Below, piece by piece: positions 12,153 to 27,000 of a stretch of DNA of 64,000 nt; position 1 is the first letter of the stretch, and each line of letters starts with the position of its first letter. Location: contig CM038468.1 in assembly GCA_021464415.1 (NCBI GenBank), forward strand, positions 35,080,969 to 35,144,968, written 5' to 3'. The translations under genes were made by a program, and so were the position numbers. The notes beneath the pieces are model-generated. The model ran no database searches, was not told the DNA's origin, and worked only from the letters and a program-made list of their open reading frames with translations. This DNA is from Lonicera japonica (lineage: Eukaryota > Streptophyta > Magnoliopsida > Dipsacales > Caprifoliaceae).

Positions 12153-12788
12153 AGCCTTATTCTAAAAAATATCATTTGTTGATTTTTTACGAAAAATATT
12201 ATCACACAAACTCTTTTACCTTATTTCCTGGAATTTTTATTATTCTTAATTAAATCTAAAATTATCAGGATAGAGATACTTTCAACGGACACTACGCAAT
12301 GTAGGATGTATTAACTAATTGGTCAATAAACTAGGTTAGTCATAAGAAATATTACACATGGTTCAAATCAATGCACAAGTGCATGTCACTTTATCTCAAA
12401 ATGTGTCCGTCGTTTATATCTCTCAATAATTTTTAAAGCTAAAAAAGACTTGTTCTAAATTTATGATCTTCTCTTTGTTTCTCAATAGAAAAGTATAATT
12501 TTAGAGAAATTAAAATACTTTCAAATTTAAGCTAAAGTAATATATAAAAATGCTTAAGTATACCTCAAATTTTTACTTTAGCTTTAAGTGAAAAAATATT
12601 CTCCTACGTAGGAAAAAGGCAGGAAACATACTTTTGCATATATATTCATTTAGTAACGGATACACGACAGAAGGAGACTAGAAAAAAGAGTGTTAAAATT
12701 TCTTCTCCTTTTGTAATTTAATCCCTACAGTCCAAGAAAAATTGAAGCCCTAAACGAATAAGTAAGAGGTCTAATTAATTTTTTATAT

Positions 12789-13100
12789 TTAGACTCTATT
12801 TGATAACAATATGAAAAAAGAAAATAAAAACACTTAATTTGAATACGAATGTGGAAAATAAGTTAAGGCATGTGATGAGATACTTTCAATCTCATACTTA
12901 TTTTTATGAGTAGATGTACTCCATCATTCATTATTTTTTGTGAAAAAAATTTATTCCTCAACTATCAAAAAAAATTTCTTCATGAAAAAAGTCATAAAGT
13001 AAGAAGATATCTCATCACATGTATCAACTTATTTTTTAACATCTCAAAAAATCAAATATTTTTATTTTTATTTTTTATATTATTATCAAACGGATCCTTA
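12789..13100. mobile_element. Harbinger/Tourist-like MITE with TTA duplication
   Basis: The body is 12792-13097. The ends are GACTCTATTTGATAACAATAT and, inverted, GGATCCGTTTGATAATAATAT. TTA flanks both sides (12789-12791 and 13098-13100), the three-base target duplication of PIF/Harbinger elements. It has no coding capacity. Confidence 0.75.
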
Positions 13101-13513
13101 AAAGAAATTAATTTTTACCATGATTTGCTGGCCTAATAGGAGGGCCGGGCCTAGAGAGATCTGTCATTCGATTCCTCCTAACTTTTTAAATTAAATAAAG
13201 GTGTATCTATACGGAAAATTTCAAGTGCAGACGGATCATTTTCATGACGGTTTTGCCTCATAAAAAATATCCCCCAAATATTTTTATGACAGAAAACCGT
13301 CGTAAAAGGACAAATCCGTAAGGATCGGTCCGTACCAGAAATGAACCTATATCTATAAACACATTGTTAAAGTTGAAGTGAATTTTTTAAACTTGAAATG
13401 GACAGACTAAATTTTAATTTATAAGCAGCAATATGTGATAAAATAAATAGTTTAAGCTATTATCACATTGCTAGTACTTCTAGTTAAAAGCATTTTCATT
13501 GCTGGTGTAAATT

Positions 13514-13690
13514 TGTGTGTAAATTTTATGAACGAAGCCATTTTGACACAAAAGTTAGATGTTTAAAACACAGTTATGGTTAAATTCATGAAAAATTCGT
13601 GCGTAAAATTTATGAGCGAAGCTATTTCTACACAAAAGTTAGACGTCTAAAACATAGTTAATGGTTAAATTCGTGAAAATTTACAAAGTT
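13514..13690. repeat. Tandem duplication, about 85-bp unit
   Basis: Two diverged tandem copies share ATGA(A/G)CGAAGC(C/T)ATTT, ACACAAAAGTTAGA and TGGTTAAATTC. The function is unknown. Confidence 0.65.
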
Positions 13691-13735
13691 GAGGTGAGAG
13701 AACTTATGTGACCCAAGACCCATTTTTACGGAACC

Positions 13736-13974
13736 TTAGGGTGTGTTTGACGTATCAGATTAGAGAGTCGGATATGATTTTTTAATCCCATCCGGACAGA
13801 ATAAAACAATTCCACCTTTTAGGTGGGATTCGTTAATTCTTCCCATAGTGGGATAAAAAGTTTTAGTGGGATAAATAATCAACCTAAATATTCAATCCTG
13901 ACGAACATCAAATATGAGACAGGATAAAGTTATCCTATCCTACCTTCTTATCATGCGCGTCAAGCGCAGCATTA
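13736..13974. mobile_element. Harbinger-like MITE with TTA duplication
   Basis: The body is 13739-13971. The left end GGGTGTGTTTGACG resembles the inverted right end TGCTGCGCTTGACG. TTA flanks both sides. The body is AT-rich and non-coding. Confidence 0.65.
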
Positions 13975-15048
13975 TAATACTAATTTCTTTTAAATAGGTA
14001 ACTTTTACACAAATTTACTGTAAGGCAACAATCGGAAATGCTCTAATAATATAATTTGCACAAAAAACGTGTCCATGCAAATTATATAATCAAAACTATT
14101 TAAGAAAAAAATTTCTTAAATAAAACAATGTTTTACCTTTAAATAACAACATATTGTATAAAACCACCTCGAGAGGACAAGACAGAGAAATCCCGAAAAT
14201 AATAAGAATGGAGATATGCCACTTCAAAGATTTGCATTATATTTGTCCGATTCTTAACAACCCCGCCCTTGCATAAGATAAAATTAGGCCTGTTAACAAA
14301 TCGGGTGTGGAACAAATCTTGTTATATTCAAATCCGATCCAATAGACTATATCAAATTCGATCTGAGAATTCGATGGATAGACAAATACTAATCCATATC
14401 TAAATTTGTTGCCAAAAAGATATTCGATTTGTGTACCTAATCCAATTCTAACATTAAAGATTTAATAGCAACGATGTGAAAGTAGACCAATAATTAGATT
14501 TATAATGTGTAAGGATGTATATAACTATATTAAAGTATATATACGTGAATCTCAAACGGATCGGATTGATATATATTTATATTTGATTTGTTAACCAAAA
14601 GACTTAAAGAGAGTAGAGATTTCTTAACATATCCGGTTAATCGGATCGGATTCATGTAGAATAGCTTCTCAACTTCTACCTATATATTCATAACTTCTAT
14701 CTATGTAGTAGAAAACTCCAAGTTTGACGTCGAATAGTCATGGTGAGCTCAGTAACCACGGGCAGAGGAGGCATGATTGAAATAGTTCCACAAAAAAAAT
14801 GAGGGGAAAAAAGGGAAGAAAAATAAGCTAATTCCATGCCAAACAAAATAAATTACAGAAACCAGTCTTTATAATCATGTCATCATACTTAAATTAACAA
14901 CATAGAAAGTAATTCTTATGCCTGTCCAATTAACAACACAGAAAGTAAAAGAAAAAGAATCCTACCTCCATGTTAACTGTCACTTTTACATACATTGCAT
15001 TTTACAAACACCACTTTCAGCACAAGAAAAAGATGAACAAAGTTGTGG
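13975..15048. other. Intergenic / 3' flank of the TBC gene
   Basis: No gene is recognised. The sequence is AT-rich, and the part next to 15049 should hold the 3' UTR of the TBC gene. Around 14290-14640 several near-repeats of CAAATC/GATCGGAT-type words suggest an old degenerate element, which I could not classify. Confidence 0.4.
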
Positions 15049-18000
15049 TTAGGGGTGAGTGCGCAACTTGTTGGCAACATATAACAAATGGCTGATGTTT
15101 GCTGATGGATAATTTTGGAGCAACTTTAGATTAGAAGTGAAATCACCGGCTAATAACCTTTTCCTCACAATAATCAACATTGCACAGCATATGCGTAGCA
15201 GTGTCTCCTGTAATGCCAAGAGGAAATACCGTTTGTTTATATCTAGTAAAATGATATTCTTACCAATTTTAGCAGCCAAATAATCATAGCAAGTGCATAA
15301 ATGGGTTTTACATTCTCAATAGACAACTCATCCCGAGAATGTACAACCCATCAATGTATTCGGTATAAATAACTGGTTGACAAAGTTGTAAGTCTAGCAT
15401 TGCTCATATATCTGTTGTGCTCGCACATACGTTTGTTATCCTTTTCAGTGAAAAGAGGAGGTTTTTCAATTTACTACTTCCTCTTCCTTAATATACGCGA
15501 AAACGAGATTCAAGAATCACACTGAATTGTGGATTTATCATTCACTCCCTCCGTCCCAATTTCGGGCCATATGTTAAGAGAGATCTTTCTGAGAAAATAC
15601 TCCGTCTTTTCCAAGTTAAAAAAGTCCATGTCAGACTCACATTTTTTGTGGATACTTTAATTTCAACATAACATGTTAAAGAATAAAACTTACTATCCAT
15701 CATGAGAGGAAACTGCGCTCTTAAATTTAGGACGACCTAAAAGGGAATAATGGACTCTTAACTTGAAAGGAAGGGAGTATTAATCTCAAAGTAATTGAGG
15801 GTCAAGATCAAAACTTAGTTAACCATTGTGAGATTTGGTACATTGTTTTTCAAGGTGTCAACATTTCATCTGTTTAAACCCCAAGAAAGGTAGGGTTACT
15901 CTTAATTTCGGACGGATTAATTGGTCCCTAAGGTGTATGAAGCACCAGATTACTCAAGGGAACAAGTAGACAGAGATTCTAGAATCACTCTCTCTTAGCA
16001 GATCAATTCCAACCAATAGACCTGGCAAACGAGACATGATCCAAAATTATTAGTTAATGGGTCAAGGCTTATACATTTGAGACAATTTACTTGATGGATG
16101 ACCATAACCTGGCCAAATACAACAGAACACGCACCAGATCTTACAATAACTGAATACATTCTATTCTTTGACCATGGATTGAGTTAGAAAGATATTGTAT
16201 CCTTAAAATGTGTAATAAGTCAAACAGGAGTCTTAACTTGGGATGTAGGGAGTAGTTATTTGTCATCTTCTGGGAGTTTATATTTGCATAAAAAAATAAA
16301 AAATAAATAAGGAAAGTCTAAGTCTCTCTCTTAACTCTACAATTAAAGAAACCCCCCCCTTCCCAACCCTACGAATCAAACCCTTAATCTCAAGGCAAGG
16401 CTGGAGGTTGCCTACTAATCTAGCAGTCAAGGACCAAGAAACACAAAATTCACAAGAATACAGTTGAAAGAGGTTAACGTACTTGAGGACCTTCAGGGTC
16501 ACTTAAAAGCGTGTCCCAAATGTGAAGACTATCCACAAAATTGAACTCTTGGGTCAACAGGAGAGTTATCCATCTAAACGCATAGAATTGGGGATTGACC
16601 TGCCATTTTCAAAAGGACAGTAATCAGTCATGATTATTGAAACTATTAACCAAAGCTAATACTGTCCTCAATCTGAATAGGAAAACCTGACTTGCTTAGA
16701 AAACTTGATACTCCTTCCGTCCCAAACTAAGAGTCCACTATTGCTCTTAAAATAAGAGAAGTGGATCTTAGGGTCCGTTTGATAAAAGAAGTTGGAAAAC
16801 GATTGAAAACAATACTGCGATTTATGAGTAGTTGCAAAGGAGATTGTGATTTGGTGAGATGTTCTCCATCTTTTCCCCTTTTTTTTATTGAAAATTTTTC
16901 TTAGCCATCATCCCCCACAAAATAGGATTCCATAGAAAAACCATAAAGTAATAGAATATCTCACCAAATCACTGAACGCTCTTTCCAACTTCTCATAATC
17001 ATAAAAAGTAGCTGTGTTTTCAATTATTTTCCAACTTTTTATCAAACAGACCCATAATTTGCAACGGAGTATCTAGGATAGAACTAGCGACCTGCTATTT
17101 TTTACGGCAATAAAATCACAAAAAAATATATTAGTAATGTCATTGGGAATGATGAAATTAATTTCACTACTGTCATTCGTCTTTTTTTAGATTTGGATTC
17201 AAGCACAGTTCCCAGAGTGCCCACTTGAAAGATAAAAGATTGCCCACATTCAACTGCTGCCCTTTTCTTTTCTAGGTTCAGCGGATGAAGAATTATAAGG
17301 ACTTAATAATTGACAAAAATGGCATGCATAAAACAGCTCCCTCAAATAGAAGATCATGTGAAGTTTATTTACATAATGGTAAAATGATACTGTTCCTGAC
17401 CTATGCACAAAATCATATAGCTTACAACTGGAAAACAGTCTAAATTTTCATAGTTCTTTAAATTTTGAATACAAGTTCTATACTCTATGCTTCTTTCAAT
17501 CATACATGAAGCTAAACTTTACAAAGCTCAACATGATTTTCTCTGTTTGCTACTGGACGAACAACGGTGTTACTTCTGTTCCTTGCTTCGCTCTACCGAA
17601 TATCTTACTATCTTATTTGATGCTAAATTTCTAGTGATATATTTGGTTTTGAAGCCTTAGAGCTTTGAAGTTGTAATACTTGATAAAACCTGGAGAAGTT
17701 AACTTTGAACATCACAAATTGCTGCAGTTTCTGCACCTGTTTTTTGTTTGTGATCTTCTGGTATATTAATATAGATTATTGATAAGACTATAAGCCCCCT
17801 CCCATTAGATATCCAATTTCCTCTTCTAGTTTCTTTTTTTGAGAAAAGCCAACCATATAGCTTCAGTAATGAGATTTGAACCCTTGCCAGCTGCAATGGT
17901 ATCTTTACTCTTAACCACTTGTGCACGGATATCTAGTAGGCAATGATCCTAACTTGGCTCAAATACCATATGCATCACCACAGGTCCTCACCATAAGTGC

Positions 18001-21000
18001 TAGCCCAAGTTTCTATATGGAATGTGGGGTACCTCTCTGCACTCTCTATAAGAGATTGTGTATATTGATGAACCCAATTAATAACCTAGACTACCACATT
18101 CAGGCAAGAACAGGTGGCGTTAGCAGCATTACATATGGTATTAGAGCCAACCCAAGCCCATGACAACACTACCATGTATTTTGTAGTGGCTGTTTTAGTA
18201 AGGACCACAACAAGCTGTAACTGTTCACCTATGGTCGGAAATCAAAACCCAATACCACAATATATAAGATGCTGGGGGTAGTCCACGCGGTGCTAATTGG
18301 TTTTGAATTGGATGCTCCAACTCTATGAAACTATTAGAGCATGCTATATTGCCATGTCATCCACGTGGTAGAGCCCACACATACTCCATGTCAACTAGCA
18401 TAATTCATCGTGTTAGTTTCCAAGGCCACACGAGATGGGGCATATTGAAACCATAAATCCCGATTCCCACATCGGCAATTTAAAGCCTAGAACCACAATA
18501 TATAAAGTCTTGGGGCTACTCCTCCAATTGCTAACTGGTTTCAGATACTCCAACTCATCTGGTTATTTATTTAATTTTTATTTTTTTGGGGTTGGGTGAA
18601 AAATGCCCCAAACATGATACCTTTATTAAACGGGTAGAAAATTTAAATTCATACAAGAATCATTTAATTAACGAATAGCACCACCTGATTCATTTTAACC
18701 CATTTAAAATAAACGGTTCGATTCAAGTTGTGTACGAATATCATTTAATGACCCTCTAAGAACAATTAACCATTAGACTATATCCATAACCGAATTGTGT
18801 GTAACACTTAATGTCGAATAACACTTACTTTATAATGGGTTATATGGGGAGGTTAGCAATTTACACAACCCAAAACCAATTCATGCTTTAACCGGGTTAA
18901 ACGGATTTTGTTTTGAGTTTTGCGAATTGACATGGAACCGATTCGTTTAATAAACGAGTCTGGCAGGCCCCCCCTTTTTATGACCCGTATCTGTTAAGGT
19001 TTCACCCACACCAAATTTGTGTCAATTTTGTGCTGTGTTATCAGGTCGTGTAATTGCCAAGCTTAGTTGCAGCAAACCTCATTGGTAGTGTAGTGGACAG
19101 GTCTCAGGTAAATATGTAGGTTCAAGGAGCCCTTGGGTGAGGACATGCGGTATTATGGTTCGTTCTAGACTTCAGACTCTATACTTGAATGTAGCTAACA
19201 ATCAATATAACTTTTTTTTTGATAAGAAACCTAACAATCAATATAACTCAAAATGCAAAGGGTGTGTTTGATAGCTCTTTTCTCCCAGGGAAAGGTCCAA
19301 AGTTCCATATTTTACATTTTCAGTGGTTCGATTGCATTAATTTTCAACAGGATCAATTACCACAATACAACTTACTTTCAGTTTAACCTAATTTTCCTTT
19401 TTCTATGGAATCCAATATCCATTTCCCTCAAATTTTGTCTCCTTGGAAAAAAAAAGTTCAATTTAAAGCTATTGTAAGGAACTTTATTATTTTTATGTAA
19501 ACGAATCAAAGACACCCTAAAATAATGAATAAAAATTGCCTATTATACCCCACTATGACTGAGACAATCTAAACCAATAACATAATAAAGGGTATCCTTA
19601 GAGAGAGGTCATGGGTTCCACCCTGCGAGTAGGCGAGTTCAAAATGAGTTTGCGGTAGCATGTAAAGGAACGAGTTTGTACTTTACCCTACTCAGCCTTT
19701 TAAGAGTTAGTGGCTGGCTCGTGTTCCCACTGCCATAGGAGAAAGCTAGAATAATCACTTGTATTAAAAAGAAAAAAGAAAAGATGAGGGACCTGAATTA
19801 TAGATCTGACCATATAATTATTAACCATGAAGGGAAAAAAAACTTTCAGGATAGGTTGAGTTATAAAGCATAATGAAAATTCCAATTTAAGTAACATTGT
19901 CTTACTTTGCTTGTGACCTCCAGATGACGCCAAAGCTCTTCATCATGTCCCTTTAAGAGCTGTGACAACTTTGTAATTGTAGAGCGGATTCCCACCACAC
20001 TATTGTCAAGTTGCTGACAGAAATTATCACGAAATCCACTTAATAATTCAACAAAACAGAAAAAGGTGTCCGCTTCAGCAGATGCCTGCATGAATTGAAA
20101 ACGATGAATTGTAAACTAAATTAAACCAAGAATGAAATTTGCTGAAAGTATCGACTGCAATTGTTGTTGTTAAGACATCCAACACTAATATTTAATGAGT
20201 AAGGCTACTGTTACAAACCATAATACGAAGGCAGTGGTGCATTTGATTATCATATATATTATTTTTTTTGATAAGAAACATGCTTATACAGATAGAAAAA
20301 TCAATTACAAGCAAAGAAGACCTGGAAATGGATGAGGAATCCATTTCCCAACAAACTAAAAACAAAAATGAACCAAAGAAAAGCATCCCCAGGCACTAAA
20401 GAAAGCTGCCCCCTGACAAAAACCTACAACTAATTAACTATCCCCATCTATAGCTAGCAAATAGCATCACCAGATTATGAACTCAAAAAATAAACTGCTA
20501 TCCTAGACCATAGCAGTTGCCCAATCTCTCTGAATATCAGAAGTAGATATGAACCCAAAACTATTTGAAGTATAAGCGGACAAAGAAGCCAGCGCTTTGA
20601 TTCTGTCCCAAACTTTCTCGGAATCTTCCTCCTTGTTCTCAAAAATTCTACTATTCCTTTCCTTCCATATACACCAAAGCGGAGCCTTACAACAACATAT
20701 CCACAATGTAAAAGATCTAGCTTTGTCTCCCTTGAATGTCCATCTGATTGATAAAAGCTCGAAACATGATCTAGGAAATGCTGCATGAATTCCAAATTCC
20801 TTACGAATATTGCCCCCCAAATTGTACTGATAAATGTGCAATGAATAGCTAGATGATCTATACTTTCAGAGTCCCTCTTGCACATAATGCAACAAGAAGG
20901 AGAAATCATCAAATACGTTCTTTTGGATTGTAGCAAATCCGTTGTATTGACTCTTCCCAACGATGCAAGCCAAGAAAGAACTCTAACTTTGGATGGAATC

Positions 21001-24000
21001 CCTGATTTCCAAACCATCTTGAAAGGAGTCAATTTAGAACCTGCATTAAAACATGTTAGTAATTCAGAAAAAGACTTTGTTGTGAACACTCCCGATTTCT
21101 CTCCCGACCACACTCTGCTATCATCACCAAGCCTTGAGATTTCCAGATTATGGATCATCCCTATCAAATCCATATACTCTCCCCCCCTCCTCCTCCTCCT
21201 CCCTAACATTCCTTCTCAACACTATGTCCCAAGAACAACTTGAATCTGAGATCTAATTTGTATAATCTGCCAATTTCGCTTTCGGGTCACAAGCAATCCA
21301 AAACAAAGCTGGAAATCGGGCTTGCATAGACTCATCTCCAAGCCATAAATCTGACCAGAAGCTGACCTTAGAGCCATTCCCCACCCTATATCTAATATTC
21401 TGCTTGAAGTTTTCGAACCCTTGTGCAATTGCTTTCCATGGGCTCCGATGCGTACCCCTTCTCACCTTCGCCGAATCCCAACCATTATCACTCATCCCAT
21501 ACTTGCTCTTTATTATCATGTGCCACAATGATTCTTTCTCTAACGGAAATCTCCATAGCCACTTCCCCAATAAAGCCTCATTTCTTTTAACCAAATTACC
21601 AATGCCAAGGCCGCCCCTTTCCTTGCTTTTTGAAATAGTTTTCCAGTCAACCAAATGTTCTCCCTTTCCTTTATCCATCCCCTCCCACAAAAAGTTTCTC
21701 ATCATCTTCTCGATAATCTTAGCTATCGCAACTGGTACCTTGAAAATTGACAAAAAATAAATTGGGAGACTATTGAGAACCGATCGAATAAGGGTTAACT
21801 TTCCCCCTCTTGATATACACCCCTTGTACCACCCTTTAAGACGCTTCCCAATTTTTTCGACAATTGGATTCCAAAAACTAGCTTTCCTCGGATTATCGCC
21901 TAACGGAAGCCCTAAATAGGACATAGGCCAACAGCCCGTACTACACCCAATTCTCCCGGCCAACCCCCGCATATCCTCTTCCTCCACATTGATACCTACA
22001 ATCTCTGTCTTTGACATATTAATCTTCAGTCCCGAAGCATACCCAAAAATGTCTAAAATTCCCATCAAATTACCAATCTTTTCCTCATTTTTTGGAAGGA
22101 AAAAGATGGCATCGTCAGCAAATTACAAATGTGACAAACTTACACTTTCCGTCCCGATTGAGAACCCTTCAATTAAACCTCTTACCTTCGCCCTCTCCAC
22201 TAAGATATTTAAAACATCCGACACTAAGACAAAAATGAAAGGAGATAGTGGATCCCCTTGCCTTAACCCTCTTGACGCTTTAAAATTATCACTCTTGTAG
22301 AACCAGTATATTCCTATATAAATATAATCAATATAGATTTCCAGTATGTTATTACATGCTATGTCAATGTTATTAAATAGTACTCCCTCCAACCCCAAAC
22401 AAATTTAAGAGTCCATATTTGACTTTCTCAATTTTAAGGAAACAATAATTTTAAAAATTATCAATGGTTAAGTATTTACTATCTTGAGATCTACAACACT
22501 GATTATGACCCAAAACAGAGAGCGGACTCTTATTTGGACATCCTGAAACAGAATTGTAGTGTCTTAAGGAGGGAGGATCAAGTTTTACAATAAGAAAAGG
22601 AGGGATAAAGAGAGGGGATATCAACCCTGGCCTCTCTAAATACCACGAAACAAGGGGGACAATAACCTAACATCCTTACAGAAGATAACCGGAAAAAAAT
22701 AACAGTTTATATTGCTGTGTACTGAATGGTCATTTTTGTTGTTATTTATTGATCCCTCTTGTTCTTTATATATATAATTTATTAATGAGCAACAACGTTT
22801 GCAGTATGGGAGAAATTTATTCGTAAGTAGAATGCAAGTAACACAGCAGAAATCCTTGATGACAAGGAAAACCTATACTACTAACTTCTTAGCAAGGAAA
22901 TTATTGAAGCCACCAAGAAAGTTATCGGAACAACAAAGATTTGAGTGTGGTAGAAATTTGTTCATGGTCATAATTCAACTAATCCGGTTGATATATATAT
23001 ATAAGTGCAATACTCCAGCATGATTGACTTCACACACAAAAAAAATATAATCCGTCCGGCCCTGCAACTGCACATGTTGAAATGAAAAAATACAAACAAA
23101 ACTAAACAAATACCGAGAGCATGAACTTACCGCATTTTCCTCAATGGGGTCATTTTTGAATACATAGAATAAAGGTGCCAAAATTTCATTCATTCCTTGC
23201 ACATATCTTATACCCGGGTTCAACTTGGCAAATATAATCAATATACATTGCAGAGCCTCCTGAAAGTAAGACACATACTTAAATGAGGCAACAGATTTCA
23301 AGGGCTCCCTCTACAATTAAATCCAAAGTAAAGACACCTTACTTTTCCATCTCAAAATAAGGAGACTTTATGTTCTTTACATAAGATACCCTTCCTTCAA
23401 AAAAAATTCCAAACAAAAACACCCTCCCCTCCCCACCCCACCCGCAGCCCTCCCTATCCCCCACACACAGCGCACCCCCAAAAACCATTCCGTCGTCCAG
23501 TTTTTAACCTTTCAGTTTTATAATATTTGAACCTTCATTGTGTTTCTCTTTTCAATTCCAAAACTCCGTATTAATATATACATACTATATATCCTTGAAT
23601 CGGCGGCACATTCAATGCGTGTGCAATATGATACCTAGTAATTCCTCACATTATATATAAATTTTTAAAACAAAATAAGCAAATCTGATGGTATTTGGTC
23701 AAGAAGTAACGACTTTTGTTCTTCATGCTTATCTTCATTGGTTCAAGTCCCCATTTAAGCATTACTTTTATTGTAATTTCCGAAGCATGAAGTGTAATTT
23801 TAAAATTTCACAGACCAGCCAAAACCCTACTCACGCTTTCTATACGTTCTACATATAAAAACACAAACCCTCCTTTATATAACATATATAAATTATACAT
23901 ACATACATACTCAAATAAATGAAGTCACCAAAAAGAGTGAGGTTCAGGGTGGGTTGGTGATCATTGGAGCTCCAATGAAGTCACCGGAGTTCCGGCGGTG

Positions 24001-27000
24001 GTTGGCAGCAGTAGTGGTTAGTACAAGTGAGAAAGAAATAAAGAAGTGTGGTAAGGGTATAATTGACCATTCAAAAAGGTTGTCTTTCCTTGTAATGGAC
24101 AAACATTAAAGAGTACCCTTAAGGCAAATTCAAATTGTGGACGAACCCTCCATGTGTTGGAGAGGAGTAGTGTGTCTATCTTTGCATTTACATGTGAAAG
24201 GAGGACTTGTAACCCATTTTCTCTACTTAAATCAGCGAAATGCTCATGTCTGCATCAGTTCACATGCCTCGTGATACACCTTACCCGATTGGATTTTGCC
24301 AACAGCGAGTCCCCAGAGAAAAAATGCAAGTCTGGATGAGTGCGCTTCACATCTCGGTCTATCTGCTCAATGATCTCTGTATCCTACAAGTTTGCAAAGG
24401 TTGGAGTCATATAAGTTTTTTGATCAGAAACAAAACGCTTTTATTAGAAACTAATTAAAGCGATACAATATAGTGTTGGAGTCAGATAATGCAAAATGAC
24501 TTTATACAGGGTTCATTTGGTTCAAGCCTTTTTCGATTCCAAGAAAGCCCCTTTCCAGGCGTTTGAGATTCCTTGCCAATGTTTGAATAAGGCAGTAACT
24601 CCTCTGCTCATATATTATTAAATATAGTAATCATTTAATTAAAATTGCTTACCATTTTATAATATATTATTAAATATTACTTCATTATAATTCAAAAGAA
24701 GACGCTTGGTTATTCGTTAAAAAGAAGGTAATTTTGTCAAAGATATAATTAAGGGATTCTCAGGAATCCTCTTAGCTTTCCCCAAATTAAATATGGGAAT
24801 GGATCTACGGAATTCTCCTTTCCCAGGAATCTTGGATTCCCTTGCAAACTCCAGCCAAACATTGGAATCTTGGATGAACATGAATTTATGCTTCCAAGAA
24901 CGATCCAAAGAACAAAACGGAACCTAAAAGACAGAACTATAGCATTCAAAATTAGTTTCAATCAAATGCAGGTTCAAACTATACCTGGAAGAATTGATTC
25001 CATATGCTGGTCTTCCCGAGGCTCAAAGGATGCTCATCCTGAGTAATTCCTGATCTTGAGAGTAGACCCTTGTCCTCACTTCTTGGTTCATTGTTTTCAA
25101 GATCTGGGGAGCTATCCAACTTCCTTGTGATTTCTGACTAACTAGCCACAGAGAAGTTCAGAGACCCAAAATTTGAACAAAAAGAAATGCAAATTCGAAA
25201 GACGAAAGACGAAAGACAAAAGCAATATTGGTACATGATCCAATGTGGCCCAATTCATGGGACGCTTTGGTACGTCATACTGCTATAGGTACGGGGTACA
25301 TAACCTATCCCGGTAGGGGGTGCGGTGGGGGTAGGCTTAATTGGAACACTAATTCGGGTGGCAATTCATTTTAGAACGTACTTTCAGGCCGCTTTCAATA
25401 AAGAAATGTAAATACGACAATGGAGTCCTTGATCTTTTTCATATAGTACGTATATATGTCGGTACATATGAAACTATACATCTCTTTTCGTTCTGCGCAA
25501 GTCAAAGTAGGGGGTCCCTAGTATTGGCATTTTGATCTTGAATGCACTTCGTTTGGGTCGGTGCATCCAATCCGCAGTACGTAGTGCTGGTCCACGAATC
25601 AGGCAAACAATATCTTGATCCCATCAATTATGTTATTATTTATTTATTCTAGCTTCAACTAACCACTTATCCAAATGAAACATACATTGCAGTGGCCAAA
25701 ATCCATCCCAATAAACCTTTAGTACACACTAAGAGACGAAACAACAAATTTCACAGAGGCAGAACAGGAAGGGCTTCTTGGTAACAGATAATAAAAGTGC
25801 AAATAAAATTTCTATGAACCTTACGGTTCAGGCTTAAGTCTACTGACTAAGTGCACTCCTATTCTTTGCGATGGACTGTCCTGTTCCCAATGAAGAATAT
25901 ACCAGTATGCATATAGCCAGAATCTCTTTTATGGTTACTAGCAGTACTCCAAATATTCTCCATAGTACACCTAAAAGCGCCTAATGGACTGGAAGTCACA
26001 AATCTTTATCCACTTTAGTCAAGGAACTGAAACAATCTCAGTAAATCAAGAAAGCTGCCCTGGATAGATCAGACCTGGGAGTCCACGCTTAGAAGAAGAG
26101 ATATGTGTGTGTGTGTGCGCGTGTATGTATGAACCCATGTGGGCAGTGGGACCTATAGATGGACTGATAAGCCCCACAAAAAGTGTCGGATGATTTATGG
26201 GAACTTTTGGATAGGCTAGATTGAGCCCATGTTATTCTAATTTCCTCTGCTAGAAAAACAGAGAGAAGCTATGTTTTTTAAAAACTATTGGCATGATATT
26301 GCAGAAATTACATTTGTCTGGTTTTCAGGTAGTAAGTTATCAGGTCAATTGGTCATAAATCTTTTCAAGCTCCACTCTTGTTCAAAATTAGCTTAATTAC
26401 ATATATTTGTCTAGTACTGTAAACAGTACGTTTAAGCTAAAAACTCTACTAGACTCCTATATGCCTTCGTAGTTATTAGGTTTCCGCCATTTTTCTTCTT
26501 TTTATCATGCATTATGCTTGTGTTCTAAAAAGATTTGAATGCGTAGTAACAAACTGCTCTCTCCGTCTCAAATTGATAATCCCACTCTCCTTTTCAGGTG
26601 GTCTCATATTTATAGTCCTATTTCTTTTTGGGACATAGTCAATGTACCAAATCCCACAGTGGAAAATAAGTTGTATTATGGACCATTGATTAGAATGAAA
26701 CTAGTGTTTTAATAAGTATTAACGTCAAAGTGGGACTATCGATTTGACCGGTGAGTAAATATTAGCCATATTCGTCATGAATAATGCCCAAATATCTACC
26801 GCTTTCATATACAATTCCAACAAAGATCACTTCAAAGAGCCAGAACTTTAATCTAGGTGTCCACATTTCAATGAACTAGAACTTACAGGATTCATCAAAA
26901 GCTCCTCTTTAAATTGATTGTACTGAGACCTTTTATTAGCCAATTCCATCGACCAAAGCCCTCGATCGCTTGGCAAATACGCCAATAACAGCTGCAAACA

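Noticed and set aside
20878..21760. Long plus-strand open frames
   Set aside because: They are antisense to the LINE reverse-transcriptase/zf-RVT coding sequence and show no domain of their own.
20254..22340. Target-site duplication for the large LINE
   Set aside because: I compared the flank left of the T-run (GATTATCATATATATTA) with the sequence right of 22290 and found no convincing direct repeat.
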